A stretch of DNA of 64,000 nucleotides, from assembly GCF_018129995.1 (NCBI RefSeq), contig NZ_JAFCKS010000002.1, positions 62,001 to 126,000 on the forward strand, in the 5' to 3' direction. How positions within the stretch are numbered: the first letter of the stretch is position 1; each line of letters begins with the position of its first letter. Below, in pieces: positions 8,193 through 16,419 of the stretch. The DNA comes from Bradyrhizobium sp. SZCCT0153 (lineage in GTDB: Bacteria > Pseudomonadota > Alphaproteobacteria > Rhizobiales > Xanthobacteraceae). The position numbers and the translations under genes are program-made. Under the pieces are notes generated by a model, which saw only the letters and a program-made list of their open reading frames with translations, was not told where the DNA came from and made no database searches.

Positions 8193-9077
8193 ATGCGCTT
8201 GCTGTTCTCGATCGGGGCTGTGCTGTTGACCGGCATGTTCGCCGGAGGGGATGTTGCGGGCATCGCGGCACCAGGACCCAGGTTTGGTTCGCCTGGATCC
8301 GAGCCGCCCAAGATTCATCCGCGACGGCTGGCGGCCGACCGGGACGCGCAGACGGTCGATGTCGAACTGATCCTCGCGGTCGACGTGTCCTACTCGATGG
8401 ACATGGATGAGCTCGCGATCCAGCGCGAAGGCTATGCGCAGGCGATCCAGTCGAAGGAATTCCTGCAGGCGCTGAAGCTGGGTCCGAACGGCCGGATCGC
8501 CGTGACCTATTTCGAGTGGGCCGCTTCGACCGACCAGAAGATCATCATTCCCTGGCGGCTGATCGACGGGCCCGAGACGGCGGACGCCGTCGCCGCCGAA
8601 ATCATGAAGACGCCGATCCGGCGCGCCTCGCGCACCTCGATCTCCGGCGCGATCAATTTCGCGATGCCGCTGTTCGATGAGGACCCCTATCGCGGCCTGC
8701 GCCGCGTGATCGATATTTCCGGCGATGGTCCCAACAACAATGGCGGCCCGGTCACGGTGGCGCGCGACGCCGCGATCGAGAAGGGCATCGTCATCAACGG
8801 CCTGCCGATCATGGTCAAGGAGCCGTCCTATTCGACCATGGATATCGACAATCTCGACTACTACTACGAGGATTGCGTCACCGGCGGCCCCGGTTCCTTC
8901 GTGATCACGATCAAAGATCGCGACAAGTTCAAGGAAGCAATCCGCACCAAGCTGCTGATGGAGGTCGCCGGCCGCACGCCGGAGCGCCCCGTGATGCACG
9001 TTGCGGAGAAGGAAAAGGAGCCGCGCGTGAGCTGCATGATCGGCGAGAAGATCTGGTCGGACCGCTGGGGGCGCTGA
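8193..9077 (+). CDS. DUF1194 family secreted von Willebrand A-like protein
   Basis: The 294-residue protein begins with a signal peptide (MRLLFSIGAVLLTGMFAGG) and is therefore periplasmic or exported. The mature domain opens with LILAVDVSYSMDMDE, a DxSxS metal-ion-dependent adhesion site of the vWA fold, and contains ISGAINFAMPLFDE and DISGDGPNNNGGPV, typical of DUF1194. These proteins are common in rhizobia but have no established function; metal-dependent protein binding is the family-level inference. A GGGAGG box precedes the ATG. It appears monocistronic. Confidence 0.9.
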   Translation: MRLLFSIGAVLLTGMFAGGDVAGIAAPGPRFGSPGSEPPKIHPRRLAADRDAQTVDVELILAVDVSYSMDMDELAIQREGYAQAIQSKEFLQALKLGPNGRIAVTYFEWAASTDQKIIIPWRLIDGPETADAVAAEIMKTPIRRASRTSISGAINFAMPLFDEDPYRGLRRVIDISGDGPNNNGGPVTVARDAAIEKGIVINGLPIMVKEPSYSTMDIDNLDYYYEDCVTGGPGSFVITIKDRDKFKEAIRTKLLMEVAGRTPERPVMHVAEKEKEPRVSCMIGEKIWSDRWGR

Positions 9078-9251
9078 ACGCCCACCTCCAATGAGACCTT
9101 TTGCCCGATCCCGCCCCGTAAGATCTTAACTGCGCGTTAACTGTCGCGTGGCCCTAATCGGTTGTTTCCAATTGTTTCCGGATAATGTTCTGACGTCGCT
9201 GTCGGCGCGCGAACGAAGCGGGCCCGTCAGACCAATCCGCCGAGCAACCCG

Positions 9252-9887
9252 ATGGCCATCGTCACCTCGAGCACCAGCCAGATCGCTCCCGCCAACGAGC
9301 GGCTGTATCACCAGAGCTCCCTGCTCGGTGACTGGAAGGGCAATTGGGTTGGCAATAATCAGCCCGTCGGCTTCAAGGTCGTGAACATCCGCGGTAACCG
9401 GGCGCAGGTCGAGTATACCCACAACGGACACACCGAGCGCGGCTTTGCCCAGGTCAGCGGCACGCTCATCACCTTTGGCGGGGTCACGGTCGGCACCAAG
9501 GACGGCAAGAACATGGTGCTCCTGTTCTCCTTCGGGGGCGCCGGCAAGCAGACCGCCAATCTCGAGAAGCAGGCGCCGCCGGCCTCCGACAGCCGCCTGA
9601 TGGGAAGCTGGGGCGGCTATTCCAGCGACAACGGCAAGAGCGCGAGCTTCAAGGTGCTCTCCGTCGATGGCAAAGAAGCGCAGGTCAGCGTCACCACCGA
9701 CGGCATCACCCGTCAGGGCACCGGATACGTCTACAAGAACGTCATCATGTTCGGCCAGACGCAGATCGCGACCGACGACGGACAGAACGGCAAGATCATC
9801 TACCAGGTCGGCAGCAAGTCCTTCATGGTGCCGGTGACGAAATATCCGCCGGCGGATTCGTCGTCTTCGGTGGACAAGACGGCGTAG
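9252..9887 (+). CDS. Hypothetical protein with two tandem homologous domains
   Basis: This 211-residue protein of unknown function shows an internal duplication: residues 24-80 (LLGDWKGNW, FKVVNIRGNRAQVEY, GTLITFGGVTVGT) align with residues 116-175 (LMGSWGGYS, FKVLSVDGKEAQVSV, KNVIMFGQTQIAT). Each copy looks like a small beta-rich module of about 60 residues. There is no signal peptide or membrane segment; the tail is Ser/Asp-rich. The TAAG-rich gap upstream contains no recognised operator. Both the start (ATG 9252) and the reading frame are supported by the repeat falling wholly inside it. Confidence 0.75.
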   Translation: MAIVTSSTSQIAPANERLYHQSSLLGDWKGNWVGNNQPVGFKVVNIRGNRAQVEYTHNGHTERGFAQVSGTLITFGGVTVGTKDGKNMVLLFSFGGAGKQTANLEKQAPPASDSRLMGSWGGYSSDNGKSASFKVLSVDGKEAQVSVTTDGITRQGTGYVYKNVIMFGQTQIATDDGQNGKIIYQVGSKSFMVPVTKYPPADSSSSVDKTA

Positions 9888-9933
9888 GGGCCTCACGGCC
9901 GTCGCTGCGGTATGAGGTCAGCGCCGCCGCACA

Positions 9934-9973
9934 CCGTCGTTGCGAGCGCAGCGAAGCATTCCAGAATCTTTCC
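9934..9973. repeat. Dispersed rhizobial intergenic repeat
   Basis: The gap after the duplicated-domain gene contains GTCGTTGCGAGCGCAGCGAA followed by GCATTCCAGAATC. This core is familiar as a dispersed intergenic element in Bradyrhizobium chromosomes. Only one clear copy is seen in this window, so the assignment rests on recognition, not on comparison within the window. Confidence 0.5.
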
Positions 9974-10021
9974 GGCATTGGCATGGCCGTCTACCGCAGG
10001 CTCGCGCCGGCATGAGGAAGA

Positions 10022-11080
10022 TCAGATCCGTGCCTCCAGGATCAGGTTGAAAGGCGTTTCGGCGGCGCGGCGGAAACGCGTCAGGCCGCCCTCGCGCGCG
10101 ACCTTGCGCAGCCTTGCTTCGCCGGCTTGTGCGCCCAGCGCGAGGCCGACCTCCTGGTCGAGCGAGGCCGGCGTGCAGATCATGGTCGACGCCGCATAGT
10201 AGACGCGGCCGACCGGACTGAGATTGTCTTCGAGGCGGTCGCCCGCGAACGGCTCGACCAGCATGCAGGTGCCGTCCTTGGCCATGGCTTCGCGCACGTG
10301 GCTGATGGCGCCGACCGGATCGCCCATGTCGTGCAGGCAATCGAAGAAGCAGACGAGATCGTAGCCTTCGGCCGGATAGGTCTTGGCCGAGTGAACAGCG
10401 AAGCTGACCCGGTCGCCCAGCTTTGCTTCAGTGGCCGCCTTTCGCGCGGCCTCGATCGAGCCCTCGTGATAGTCGAAGCCGTAGAAGCGGGAGTTCGGGA
10501 AGGCTTCCGCCATCAGCCGAGTCGAGACGCCGTGCCCGCAGCCGACGTCGGCGACCTTGGCGCCGCGCTTCAGCTTGTCCACGACGCCGTCGAGCGCGGG
10601 CAGCCAGGCCTGTACCAGGTTATGCATGTAGCCGGTGCGGAAGAAGCGGGCGGTGCCGCAGAACAGGCACTCGCTGCGGCGATTCCAGCCGACGCCCTTG
10701 CCGCTCTTGAATGCGTCCGTAATCTTCGGCTCGTCGAGAAACGCCGCGGCAATGACATTGCCGACCGCGCCGAGAAACACCGGGCTGTTCTCGTCGGCAA
10801 GCGCCATCGCCTGCTCCGGGAGCATCGAGAACTTGCCGGAAGCGGAGTCGTACTCCACGTAACCGGAAGCCGCCTGGCTCGCCAGCCATTCGCGGACGTA
10901 GCGTTCGTTCGTTCCGGTGGCGCTCGCCAGCTCGGCGGAATTCATAGGTCCCTTGCCGGCGAGGGCGCGGTAGAGGCCGAGCTTGTCGCCCAGCAGGAGC
11001 AGCGATGCGTTCATCGCCGCCCCGACCTCGGTGATCATCTTGCCCATAAAGGCATTCAACCTGTCGGAATTGACCTCCAT
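10022..11080 (-). CDS. SAM-dependent methyltransferase with winged-helix N-terminal domain
   Basis: This 352-residue enzyme begins with a winged-helix region (residues 1-100, AELASATGTNERYVREWLAS) followed by a class I methyltransferase fold. The SAM-binding motif is VADVGCGHGVSTRLMAEAF at about residue 170; motif II-like FYGFDYHEGSIEAARKAA and the YDLVCFFDCLHDMGDP segment follow. The architecture resembles mycobacterial Rv2258c-like methyltransferases that act on small molecules, with the winged domain aiding dimerisation. The start at 11080 has GGAGG just upstream and is preferred over 11149. The substrate is unknown. Confidence 0.88.
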   Translation of the reverse strand: MEVNSDRLNAFMGKMITEVGAAMNASLLLLGDKLGLYRALAGKGPMNSAELASATGTNERYVREWLASQAASGYVEYDSASGKFSMLPEQAMALADENSPVFLGAVGNVIAAAFLDEPKITDAFKSGKGVGWNRRSECLFCGTARFFRTGYMHNLVQAWLPALDGVVDKLKRGAKVADVGCGHGVSTRLMAEAFPNSRFYGFDYHEGSIEAARKAATEAKLGDRVSFAVHSAKTYPAEGYDLVCFFDCLHDMGDPVGAISHVREAMAKDGTCMLVEPFAGDRLEDNLSPVGRVYYAASTMICTPASLDQEVGLALGAQAGEARLRKVAREGGLTRFRRAAETPFNLILEARI

Positions 11081-11337
11081 GACAGCCTCCGTGCAATGTC
11101 GGGCATTTTCAAAGGTCTTGCGCAACTGCGCGTTGCAGGACGTCTTCAAGCCGTCGCGGTCAAAGCGACGGTCTGGGCTTGCGCGTCCTGTAAATGGGTC
11201 AATCCGGAACGAGGGAGGTTCAATGCGTCAGGAAGAGGTGAATCCTGGAACCCCATGGCGCGATCGGCGGCGTCGCATCGCTGGCATTTGCGCGATCCGG
11301 CGCGTATAATTTGCGGGCTTTCCAGACGGTTACCCGA

Positions 11338-11937
11338 ATGCCCGGCCTTGCACGTTCCTGCACTCTTGTCGCTCTCTTGGCGGTGCTTTGCCTCAGCGCA
11401 GCTCCGGTACGAGCACAAGTGGCGCCTCTGCAATATTGGATCCCGGGCGGACCATTCGGCTTTGGCGGCAGTGTTGTCCAGAGCGCCGACGGCTATGGCA
11501 ACTTTCCAAGCTTCAATGCCGGCGAGGCTGGCGGCTACGATTTTCGCCCGGGCTTCTTTGTCGGAAGCCAGCGCGGCACCCTTGGTTTGAGCGGCCTCAG
11601 CCAGAGCGCGCCCGCCGGCAATTTCAGCGCGCTCTCCTATGACAGCACGCAGTTCGGTTACAACACCAAGACCGCGGGCGGCATGCCCGTCACCTTCTTT
11701 GCCGGTTTCGACACGCTGAAATACGGCAACGGGATTGGCAGTTCGCTTGCGCCGCTCACCTCCGGCACCGCACCGGGCTATGGCGGGTTTGCCGGTGTCG
11801 AATTCAAGCCGACCTCCAACCTCAGCCTGTCGTTCGGGGCCGGGTTCGCCCAGCAGCAGTCGGGACGCATGGACAGCGACATCAACTCGTCGATGCTGCC
11901 CGGCGAGTCGCCGGCGTTGGGCGGACTTCGCCGCTAG
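11338..11937 (+). CDS. Secreted Gly-rich protein, possibly truncated
   Basis: The product (199 residues from ATG 11338) has a signal peptide (LARSCTLVALLAVLCLSAAP, cleaved after VRAQ) and a Gly/Phe/Ser-rich mature part with alternating segments such as PVTFFAGFDTLKYGNGIG and NLSLSFGAGFAQQ, which look like outer-membrane beta-strands. It ends abruptly with GESPALGGLRR. The +2-shifted frame immediately downstream continues with ADFAASYRLN, another strand-like segment, so a frameshift truncation is possible. Its 3' end abuts the convergent DUF6064 gene with a 4-bp overlap. The function is unknown. Confidence 0.6.
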   Translation: MPGLARSCTLVALLAVLCLSAAPVRAQVAPLQYWIPGGPFGFGGSVVQSADGYGNFPSFNAGEAGGYDFRPGFFVGSQRGTLGLSGLSQSAPAGNFSALSYDSTQFGYNTKTAGGMPVTFFAGFDTLKYGNGIGSSLAPLTSGTAPGYGGFAGVEFKPTSNLSLSFGAGFAQQQSGRMDSDINSSMLPGESPALGGLRR

Positions 11938-12677
11938 CTATCGGCTGAACCGCGCCACCAGTTCCTCAAGGGGCGGTTATGTCGCGCGGCGGTCGGATGG
12001 CGTCTGGAGCATGCCCCCGGAAAGTGTGTCGCCTGGGCGGACCGTCCCGTCGCGCGATCGATCAAAATCAGAGCCACTGTCATTACGCCGCTGGCAAGGA
12101 GCAGCCAATCCTGCGGCACGCGCAGAAGTATTGCCGCGCTGCCGCCGATCAGCGACCAGATCACGGGGATTATAAGCAGGCCGGCAGGAAGGGTCCCGCG
12201 CGTGAGCAGCAGCATGCCGAATGTGAAGATCGTGACCGGGCACGGCGTCACTCCGAACATGGGCAGTTCGGGCCAGGAATGTCCTGTGATCAGGCCGATC
12301 AGTGGATACAGCAGCGCAGAATAGGTCACGAAGAATAGTCCGATCCAGCCAGCCAGATGGCAGCGAAAGCGGAACATGACACGGTGCTGCACCAGTCCTG
12401 CATGGATCAGCGCAGCCGCCTGAAGCACAAAGAGCGCGCCAAACAAAATGGCCGCCTTGTTGATCGTTGCGAAGAACACCAGGTGATAAGCCACGCCGGT
12501 CCAAGCCCACATGACGGCAAGGATCGCTGCGATGACACGATCCGACCAGCGGTTGGGCGCAACGAGCAGGACCAGCGCCGTGCCGCCAAGCAGATAGGCC
12601 AGCACCTGTGCCGGCCAGATCGCCTGGTTGTAGCTAGCGAAAATTGCGAGGAATTGGTATTCGGTGAACGGCAACAT
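11934..12677 (-). CDS. DUF6064 family membrane protein
   Basis: This 247-residue polytopic membrane protein opens with MLPFTEYQFLAIFASYNQAIWPAQ, the hallmark start of the DUF6064 family, and has about seven hydrophobic helices including WIGLFFVTYSALLYPLIGLI and the conserved GVTPCPVTIFTFGMLLL. The C-terminal 45 residues are basic and poorly hydrophobic, longer than usual, and may reflect read-through past the ancestral end. It starts 3 bp after the stop of the upstream membrane-protein gene, so the two are co-transcribed. No function is established for the family. Confidence 0.85.
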   Translation of the reverse strand: MLPFTEYQFLAIFASYNQAIWPAQVLAYLLGGTALVLLVAPNRWSDRVIAAILAVMWAWTGVAYHLVFFATINKAAILFGALFVLQAAALIHAGLVQHRVMFRFRCHLAGWIGLFFVTYSALLYPLIGLITGHSWPELPMFGVTPCPVTIFTFGMLLLTRGTLPAGLLIIPVIWSLIGGSAAILLRVPQDWLLLASGVMTVALILIDRATGRSAQATHFPGACSRRHPTAARHNRPLRNWWRGSADS

Positions 12678-12680
12678 GGG

Positions 12681-13082
12681 CTAGCCGGGATTCCGGTGCG
12701 CCAGCTCCGGCATGATCGCGAACAGGAGCAGCAGCGACGCATAGATCGCGTCTTCGGCCGTCACGAAGCGAGCGATCTGTTCGCGCAGGCCGATTCCGCG
12801 AAGCGCCACACCGACGACGACGTCCGCGATCTGCTGCATGGCAAGCGCGGTCGCTCCGACGCCGAGCAGGGCGCGTGTCCGGGGCTCGAGCCGCACCGCA
12901 CGCGGCGCCATCCGTGCGGCGACGAGGATGGCGGCCAGCAGGAACGGTGTCTCGCATAGCACGGCTCCGAGTGAGCCGATGCGCGGCTCCAGCAAGAACA
13001 CGCGGATTGGCCCCAGCAGAAATCCCGCGCCGAAGACGATCAGAAAATAAAGGCCGGCAGCCGCCATGATCCGCAACGTCAT
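12681..13082 (-). CDS. Small integral membrane protein, unknown function
   Basis: The 133-residue protein has four predicted membrane helices (AAGLYFLIVFGAGFLLGPI, CETPFLLAAILVAARM, LLGVGATALAMQQIADVVVG and a C-terminal YASLLLLFAIMPELA). Its start ATG at 13082 overlaps the stop of the preceding nitroreductase-like gene (TGATG), implying translational coupling. The segment GPIRVFLLEPRIG occurs in a conserved family of uncharacterised bacterial membrane proteins. With its neighbours it forms a three-gene operon (nitroreductase-like, this gene, DUF6064). Confidence 0.85.
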   Translation of the reverse strand: MTLRIMAAAGLYFLIVFGAGFLLGPIRVFLLEPRIGSLGAVLCETPFLLAAILVAARMAPRAVRLEPRTRALLGVGATALAMQQIADVVVGVALRGIGLREQIARFVTAEDAIYASLLLLFAIMPELAHRNPG

Positions 13083-14164
13083 CAGCGCATCACCTGCTCC
13101 GGGGCGCGCCGGAGCGATTTCGGCAGATCCGGCCCGGCTCCGAAGCGCATGATGACATCGGGACGCCGATCGCCGAGGCCGAGCGAGGTCGCGAATTGCG
13201 GCCTGAGCGCCGCCACCTCGACCGGCTGGTTGAGGAAGGAATATTTGAGCCCGAGCGCGGTCGCCTGCAGGCCGAACCGCTGACAGGCACGGCCGACCGC
13301 AATCCAGTGCGGCGGGTCGCCGCGATCGGCGGCAAGCACGACGACGCCCGCCGAGCTGTCGAGCTCGGCGCGGTATTTCCCGTTCTCGCCGCTTTCGGTG
13401 AAGAAGAACCTCAGCAGCGGGCGCGCGATCCATGCCGGCAGGGACGGATTTCCCGAGGCCCGCGAGAACAACCCGTCCATGGTTGCGACCGCATCCGTCT
13501 CGTTGAAGCGCATCCAGCTCACGAGCTCGCGCATGAAGGCCTCGTCGCGCATTTGCGCGGAGTTGCCTGCGAGCACATAGTCGGCGACGTTCGCGATCGC
13601 GGCGCGTTCGGTCAGCAGGATCGCCGAGACATTCGGCTCGCGACAGGCATTCTCGAGCTGGCGCAACGCGTCGGGCCCGGCCGCGCGGCCGTCGAAGGTT
13701 GCGCGGGTGCATTGCCTGAGCGGAATCGCGTCCGCGAGCGCCGATGCGGCAGGCGGGGCCTGTTCGAGTGCGATCACGATCCGGTCGCCGTCGACGATCG
13801 GGTTTGCGCGCCAGCCCAGCGTCGATGCCGCGAGGACGAGGTTCTCCACGGCGCAGCCGAGGCTGACGAAAAGGTGGTGATCGTCCGGATCGACCGCCGG
13901 ACAGCGGCGCGCGAAGTCGGGCGCAATCACGATGTCATTGCCGCCTGCAGAGAAGATCCAGGGCTGGGTGTTGTGGCTGTTGGCGGCGAGTGTCGCAAAG
14001 CGTACGAGCTCGCGATCTCTCGGCGTCGCGCGCAGCGGCGCCCGCGACGCTTGCACGGCCTCCTTGTAGCTCATTGTCGTCGCTGCCGCGGGCCGGCCGG
14101 TGAGTGCCGCTGTCGAAAGCCCGAGCGCGGCCGCCATGAGTTGTCGCCGGTCAATCGTCATCAT
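13082..14164 (-). CDS. Acg-type nitroreductase-family protein with Tat-like signal
   Basis: This 360-residue protein belongs to the nitroreductase-like family that includes mycobacterial Acg. It begins with a twin-arginine-like leader (TIDRRQLMAAALGLSTAAL), consistent with export. Family features are ATLAANSHNTQPWIF (flavin-phosphate binding region), the helical SLGCAVENLVLAASTLGW, and WIAVGRACQRFGLQATALG. Acg proteins bind FMN but lack normal nitroreductase turnover, so flavin storage or stress roles have been proposed; that is family knowledge. The start at 14164 is chosen because GCGGAGCGG precedes the ATGATG pair and the signal begins there; the longer open frame to 14338 is low-complexity. 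Confidence 0.85.
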   Translation of the reverse strand: MMTIDRRQLMAAALGLSTAALTGRPAAATTMSYKEAVQASRAPLRATPRDRELVRFATLAANSHNTQPWIFSAGGNDIVIAPDFARRCPAVDPDDHHLFVSLGCAVENLVLAASTLGWRANPIVDGDRIVIALEQAPPAASALADAIPLRQCTRATFDGRAAGPDALRQLENACREPNVSAILLTERAAIANVADYVLAGNSAQMRDEAFMRELVSWMRFNETDAVATMDGLFSRASGNPSLPAWIARPLLRFFFTESGENGKYRAELDSSAGVVVLAADRGDPPHWIAVGRACQRFGLQATALGLKYSFLNQPVEVAALRPQFATSLGLGDRRPDVIMRFGAGPDLPKSLRRAPEQVMR

Positions 14165-14249
14165 CCGCTCCGCGGCAATTCCGCACGACGCTTCTAGCGC
14201 CGCCGCAGACCCGGAGGGTTGACCGACGTCAAGGTCCGGAGTGCCTCGG

Positions 14250-15497
14250 CTAGCGCGTAAACCGCGCCACCAGCTCGACATGCGGCGTGTGCCGGAACTG
14301 GTCGACCGGCACGACGGTGTCGATCCTGTAGCCGCCATCGATCAAGAGCCGCGCATCGCGGGCGAAGGTTGCGACGTTGCAGGAGACCGCGATCACCACA
14401 GGAACCTTGCTCGCGGCGAGTTTCAGCGCCTGCGCCTGGGCGCCCTGGCGCGGCGGATCGAACACCACGGCGTCGAAGTCGCGCAGCTCCGGCGGCACCA
14501 GGGGGCGGCGGAACAGATCGCGCGGCTCGCATTTGATCGGCTTGAGGCCGGGCGTGCGCGCGGCCTTCGCCAGCGCTGCGATGGCGGCGGCGTCGTTGTC
14601 ATAGGCGGTGACGCGGGCTTTCTCGGCGAGCCGGAGCGCAAACGGGCCGGCGCCGCAGAAGAGGTCCAGCACCTTCTTGGCCTTGCCGATGCGTTCGGCG
14701 ACGAGCGTGGCAAGCGTCTCTTCGCCGGCAACGGTCGCCTGCAGGAACGAGCCCGGCGGCAGCGTCACCTCCGCCCGGCCCATCCTGACCGTCGGCGGCA
14801 GGCGTTGCAGCACCAGCTCGCCATGCCGCGTCAGCCGCGCCAGGCGATGCTGCTCGGCGACGCGCGACAGTGCCGTGACCAGCGGCGTCGGCAGCGGACC
14901 GGAGCCGCGTACGTCGATGTCGAGGCCGTTGATGGTGGCGGTGACCTGGATGTCCAGCGGCTTGGTCACCGACATTTTGGACGACAGCAGCTCGGCGAGC
15001 GCCCAGGCGGCATCGAGCACGCCGTCGAGCCCGGGATCGAGGATCGGGCAGCGATGAATCGGGATGACGTCGTGCGAACTCGCCGCCGAGAAACCGACCT
15101 TGAGCACGTCGTGCGAGCCGAAGCGGCCGTGCAGCGTGACGCGCCTGCGCCCCGTACCATGGGCGTCCACCAGCGGCGCCACCTCGCAGTCGATGCCGGC
15201 CTGGGCCAGCGTCTCGACCACGATGCCGCGCTTCCAGGCCTGGTACGGTTCGGTTGCCCAGTGCTGGATCGCGCAGCCGCCACAAACGCCAAAATGCGGA
15301 CAGAACGGTGCGATGCGTTCGGGGCTGGCGACGTCTACCGCGAGCAGCTTGCGGCGGTCGGGATGGTTGCCCGGGACGTGGTCGACCTCGACGGTCTCGC
15401 CGCCGAGCGTGTAGGGCACGTAGACCGCATCGCCCGCCCTGAGCGAGACGCCGTCGCCGCGATGGCCGACGTGGTCGATCCTGACACGCTCAACCAC
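14250..15497 (-). CDS. TrmA/RlmD-family RNA (uracil-5-)-methyltransferase
   Basis: The 415-residue enzyme should methylate a uracil C5 in RNA. Residues 1-55 form a TRAM-like RNA-binding domain; an iron-sulfur cluster is indicated by [16 protein letters not shown]. The C-terminal domain has the SAM motif [16 protein letters not shown] near residue 280, [15 protein letters not shown], the catalytic Cys in [15 protein letters not shown], and a terminal [18 protein letters not shown], all typical of RumA-like enzymes. It overlaps the end of tlyA by 8 bp, showing an operon. Target choice (23S U1939, U747 or tRNA U54) cannot be fixed from sequence. Confidence 0.92.
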   Translation of the reverse strand: MVERVRIDHVGHRGDGVSLRAGDAVYVPYTLGGETVEVDHVPGNHPDRRKLLAVDVASPERIAPFCPHFGVCGGCAIQHWATEPYQAWKRGIVVETLAQAGIDCEVAPLVDAHGTGRRRVTLHGRFGSHDVLKVGFSAASSHDVIPIHRCPILDPGLDGVLDAAWALAELLSSKMSVTKPLDIQVTATINGLDIDVRGSGPLPTPLVTALSRVAEQHRLARLTRHGELVLQRLPPTVRMGRAEVTLPPGSFLQATVAGEETLATLVAERIGKAKKVLDLFCGAGPFALRLAEKARVTAYDNDAAAIAALAKAARTPGLKPIKCEPRDLFRRPLVPPELRDFDAVVFDPPRQGAQAQALKLAASKVPVVIAVSCNVATFARDARLLIDGGYRIDTVVPVDQFRHTPHVELVARFTR

Positions 15498-16224
15498 GGC
15501 GCGCGCCCAGGAAGAATTCGATATTGCCGTCGCCGCCGGTGATCAGCGACGGGAACACCTCGATATCGGTGCAGCCGAGCGAGGTTGCAAAGGCGGCGAT
15601 GTCGTCGCAGATCTGCTGGTGCACGGCGGCGTCGCGAATGATGCCCTTCTTGTTGTGCTTTCGGTCCGCCTCGAATTGCGGCTTGATCAGCGCCAGCAGG
15701 CTCATCGGCGCGGCCGCCAGCGACAGTGCCACGGGCAGCACCGCCTTGAGCGAGATGAAGCTGACGTCGATGACGACGACGTCGGGTCGCGCCTGGAGGC
15801 GCTTGCCGTCATAGGCCCGGATGTCGGTTTCTTCCATCGACACGATCTTGGGATGGTCGCGCAACGACGGATGCAACTGGCTGGTGCCGACATCGATGGC
15901 GAATACCAGGCTCGCGCCGTTCGCGAGCAGCACCTCGGTGAAGCCGCCGGTGGAGGCGCCGACGTCGAGGCAGACATGGTCCTCGATTTCGATCGGATAG
16001 CGCTCCAGTGCGCCGGCGAGCTTGACGCCGCCGCGGGAGACATAGGGGTGCGCAGGCTCGGCCTGGATCACGGCGTCCTCGGCGATGGTCTCCGACGGTT
16101 TTGCGACCTGCTTGTCATCGGCCGTGACGAGCCCGGCCTCGATCGCCGCGCGCGCCCGCGCCCGGCTCTCGAACAGGCCGCGCTCGACCAGCAGAACATC
16201 GGCGCGCTTGCGGGCAGGGGACAT
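15490..16224 (-). CDS. tlyA: TlyA-family rRNA 2'-O-methyltransferase / hemolysin-like protein
   Basis: The 244-residue protein has an N-terminal S4 RNA-binding domain ([20 protein letters not shown]) and a C-terminal FtsJ-like methyltransferase domain with SAM motif [20 protein letters not shown] near residue 86, [11 protein letters not shown], and [15 protein letters not shown]. In characterised TlyA the enzyme methylates 16S C1409 and 23S C1920, the basis of capreomycin sensitivity; smaller TlyA forms methylate only the 23S site. It follows dxs on the same strand after a 195-bp gap and overlaps the downstream RNA methyltransferase gene. Confidence 0.93.
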   Translation of the reverse strand: MSPARKRADVLLVERGLFESRARARAAIEAGLVTADDKQVAKPSETIAEDAVIQAEPAHPYVSRGGVKLAGALERYPIEIEDHVCLDVGASTGGFTEVLLANGASLVFAIDVGTSQLHPSLRDHPKIVSMEETDIRAYDGKRLQARPDVVVIDVSFISLKAVLPVALSLAAAPMSLLALIKPQFEADRKHNKKGIIRDAAVHQQICDDIAAFATSLGCTDIEVFPSLITGGDGNIEFFLGARRG

Positions 16225-16373
16225 CGGTTCTCCGGAGGATCAAGTCGCGCACGCGGCGAGATCGTGTCGGACGTCGGCCGATCTCGGTCGCACCCGGCCG
16301 GAACACATTGGCGCCCGCCAGCCGGATTGTCGGGAGAGCGATCCGCCGACCAGGCACCGCGGCACAGTACAAC

Positions 16374-16394
16374 GCCTCTCCCGGAGGGAGAGGC
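16374..16394. repeat. Perfect 9-bp inverted repeat between dxs and tlyA
   Basis: GCCTCTCCC, a GGA loop and GGGAGAGGC form a perfect hairpin just downstream of the dxs stop codon on the minus strand. It lacks a following T run, so it may be a dispersed palindromic element rather than a true terminator; a similar CTCCCC/GGGGAG hairpin lies at 22058-22072 downstream of the enoyl-CoA hydratase gene. Confidence 0.6.
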
Positions 16395-16419
16395 GAGGGG
16401 CGTCCGATCGACGATCAGA

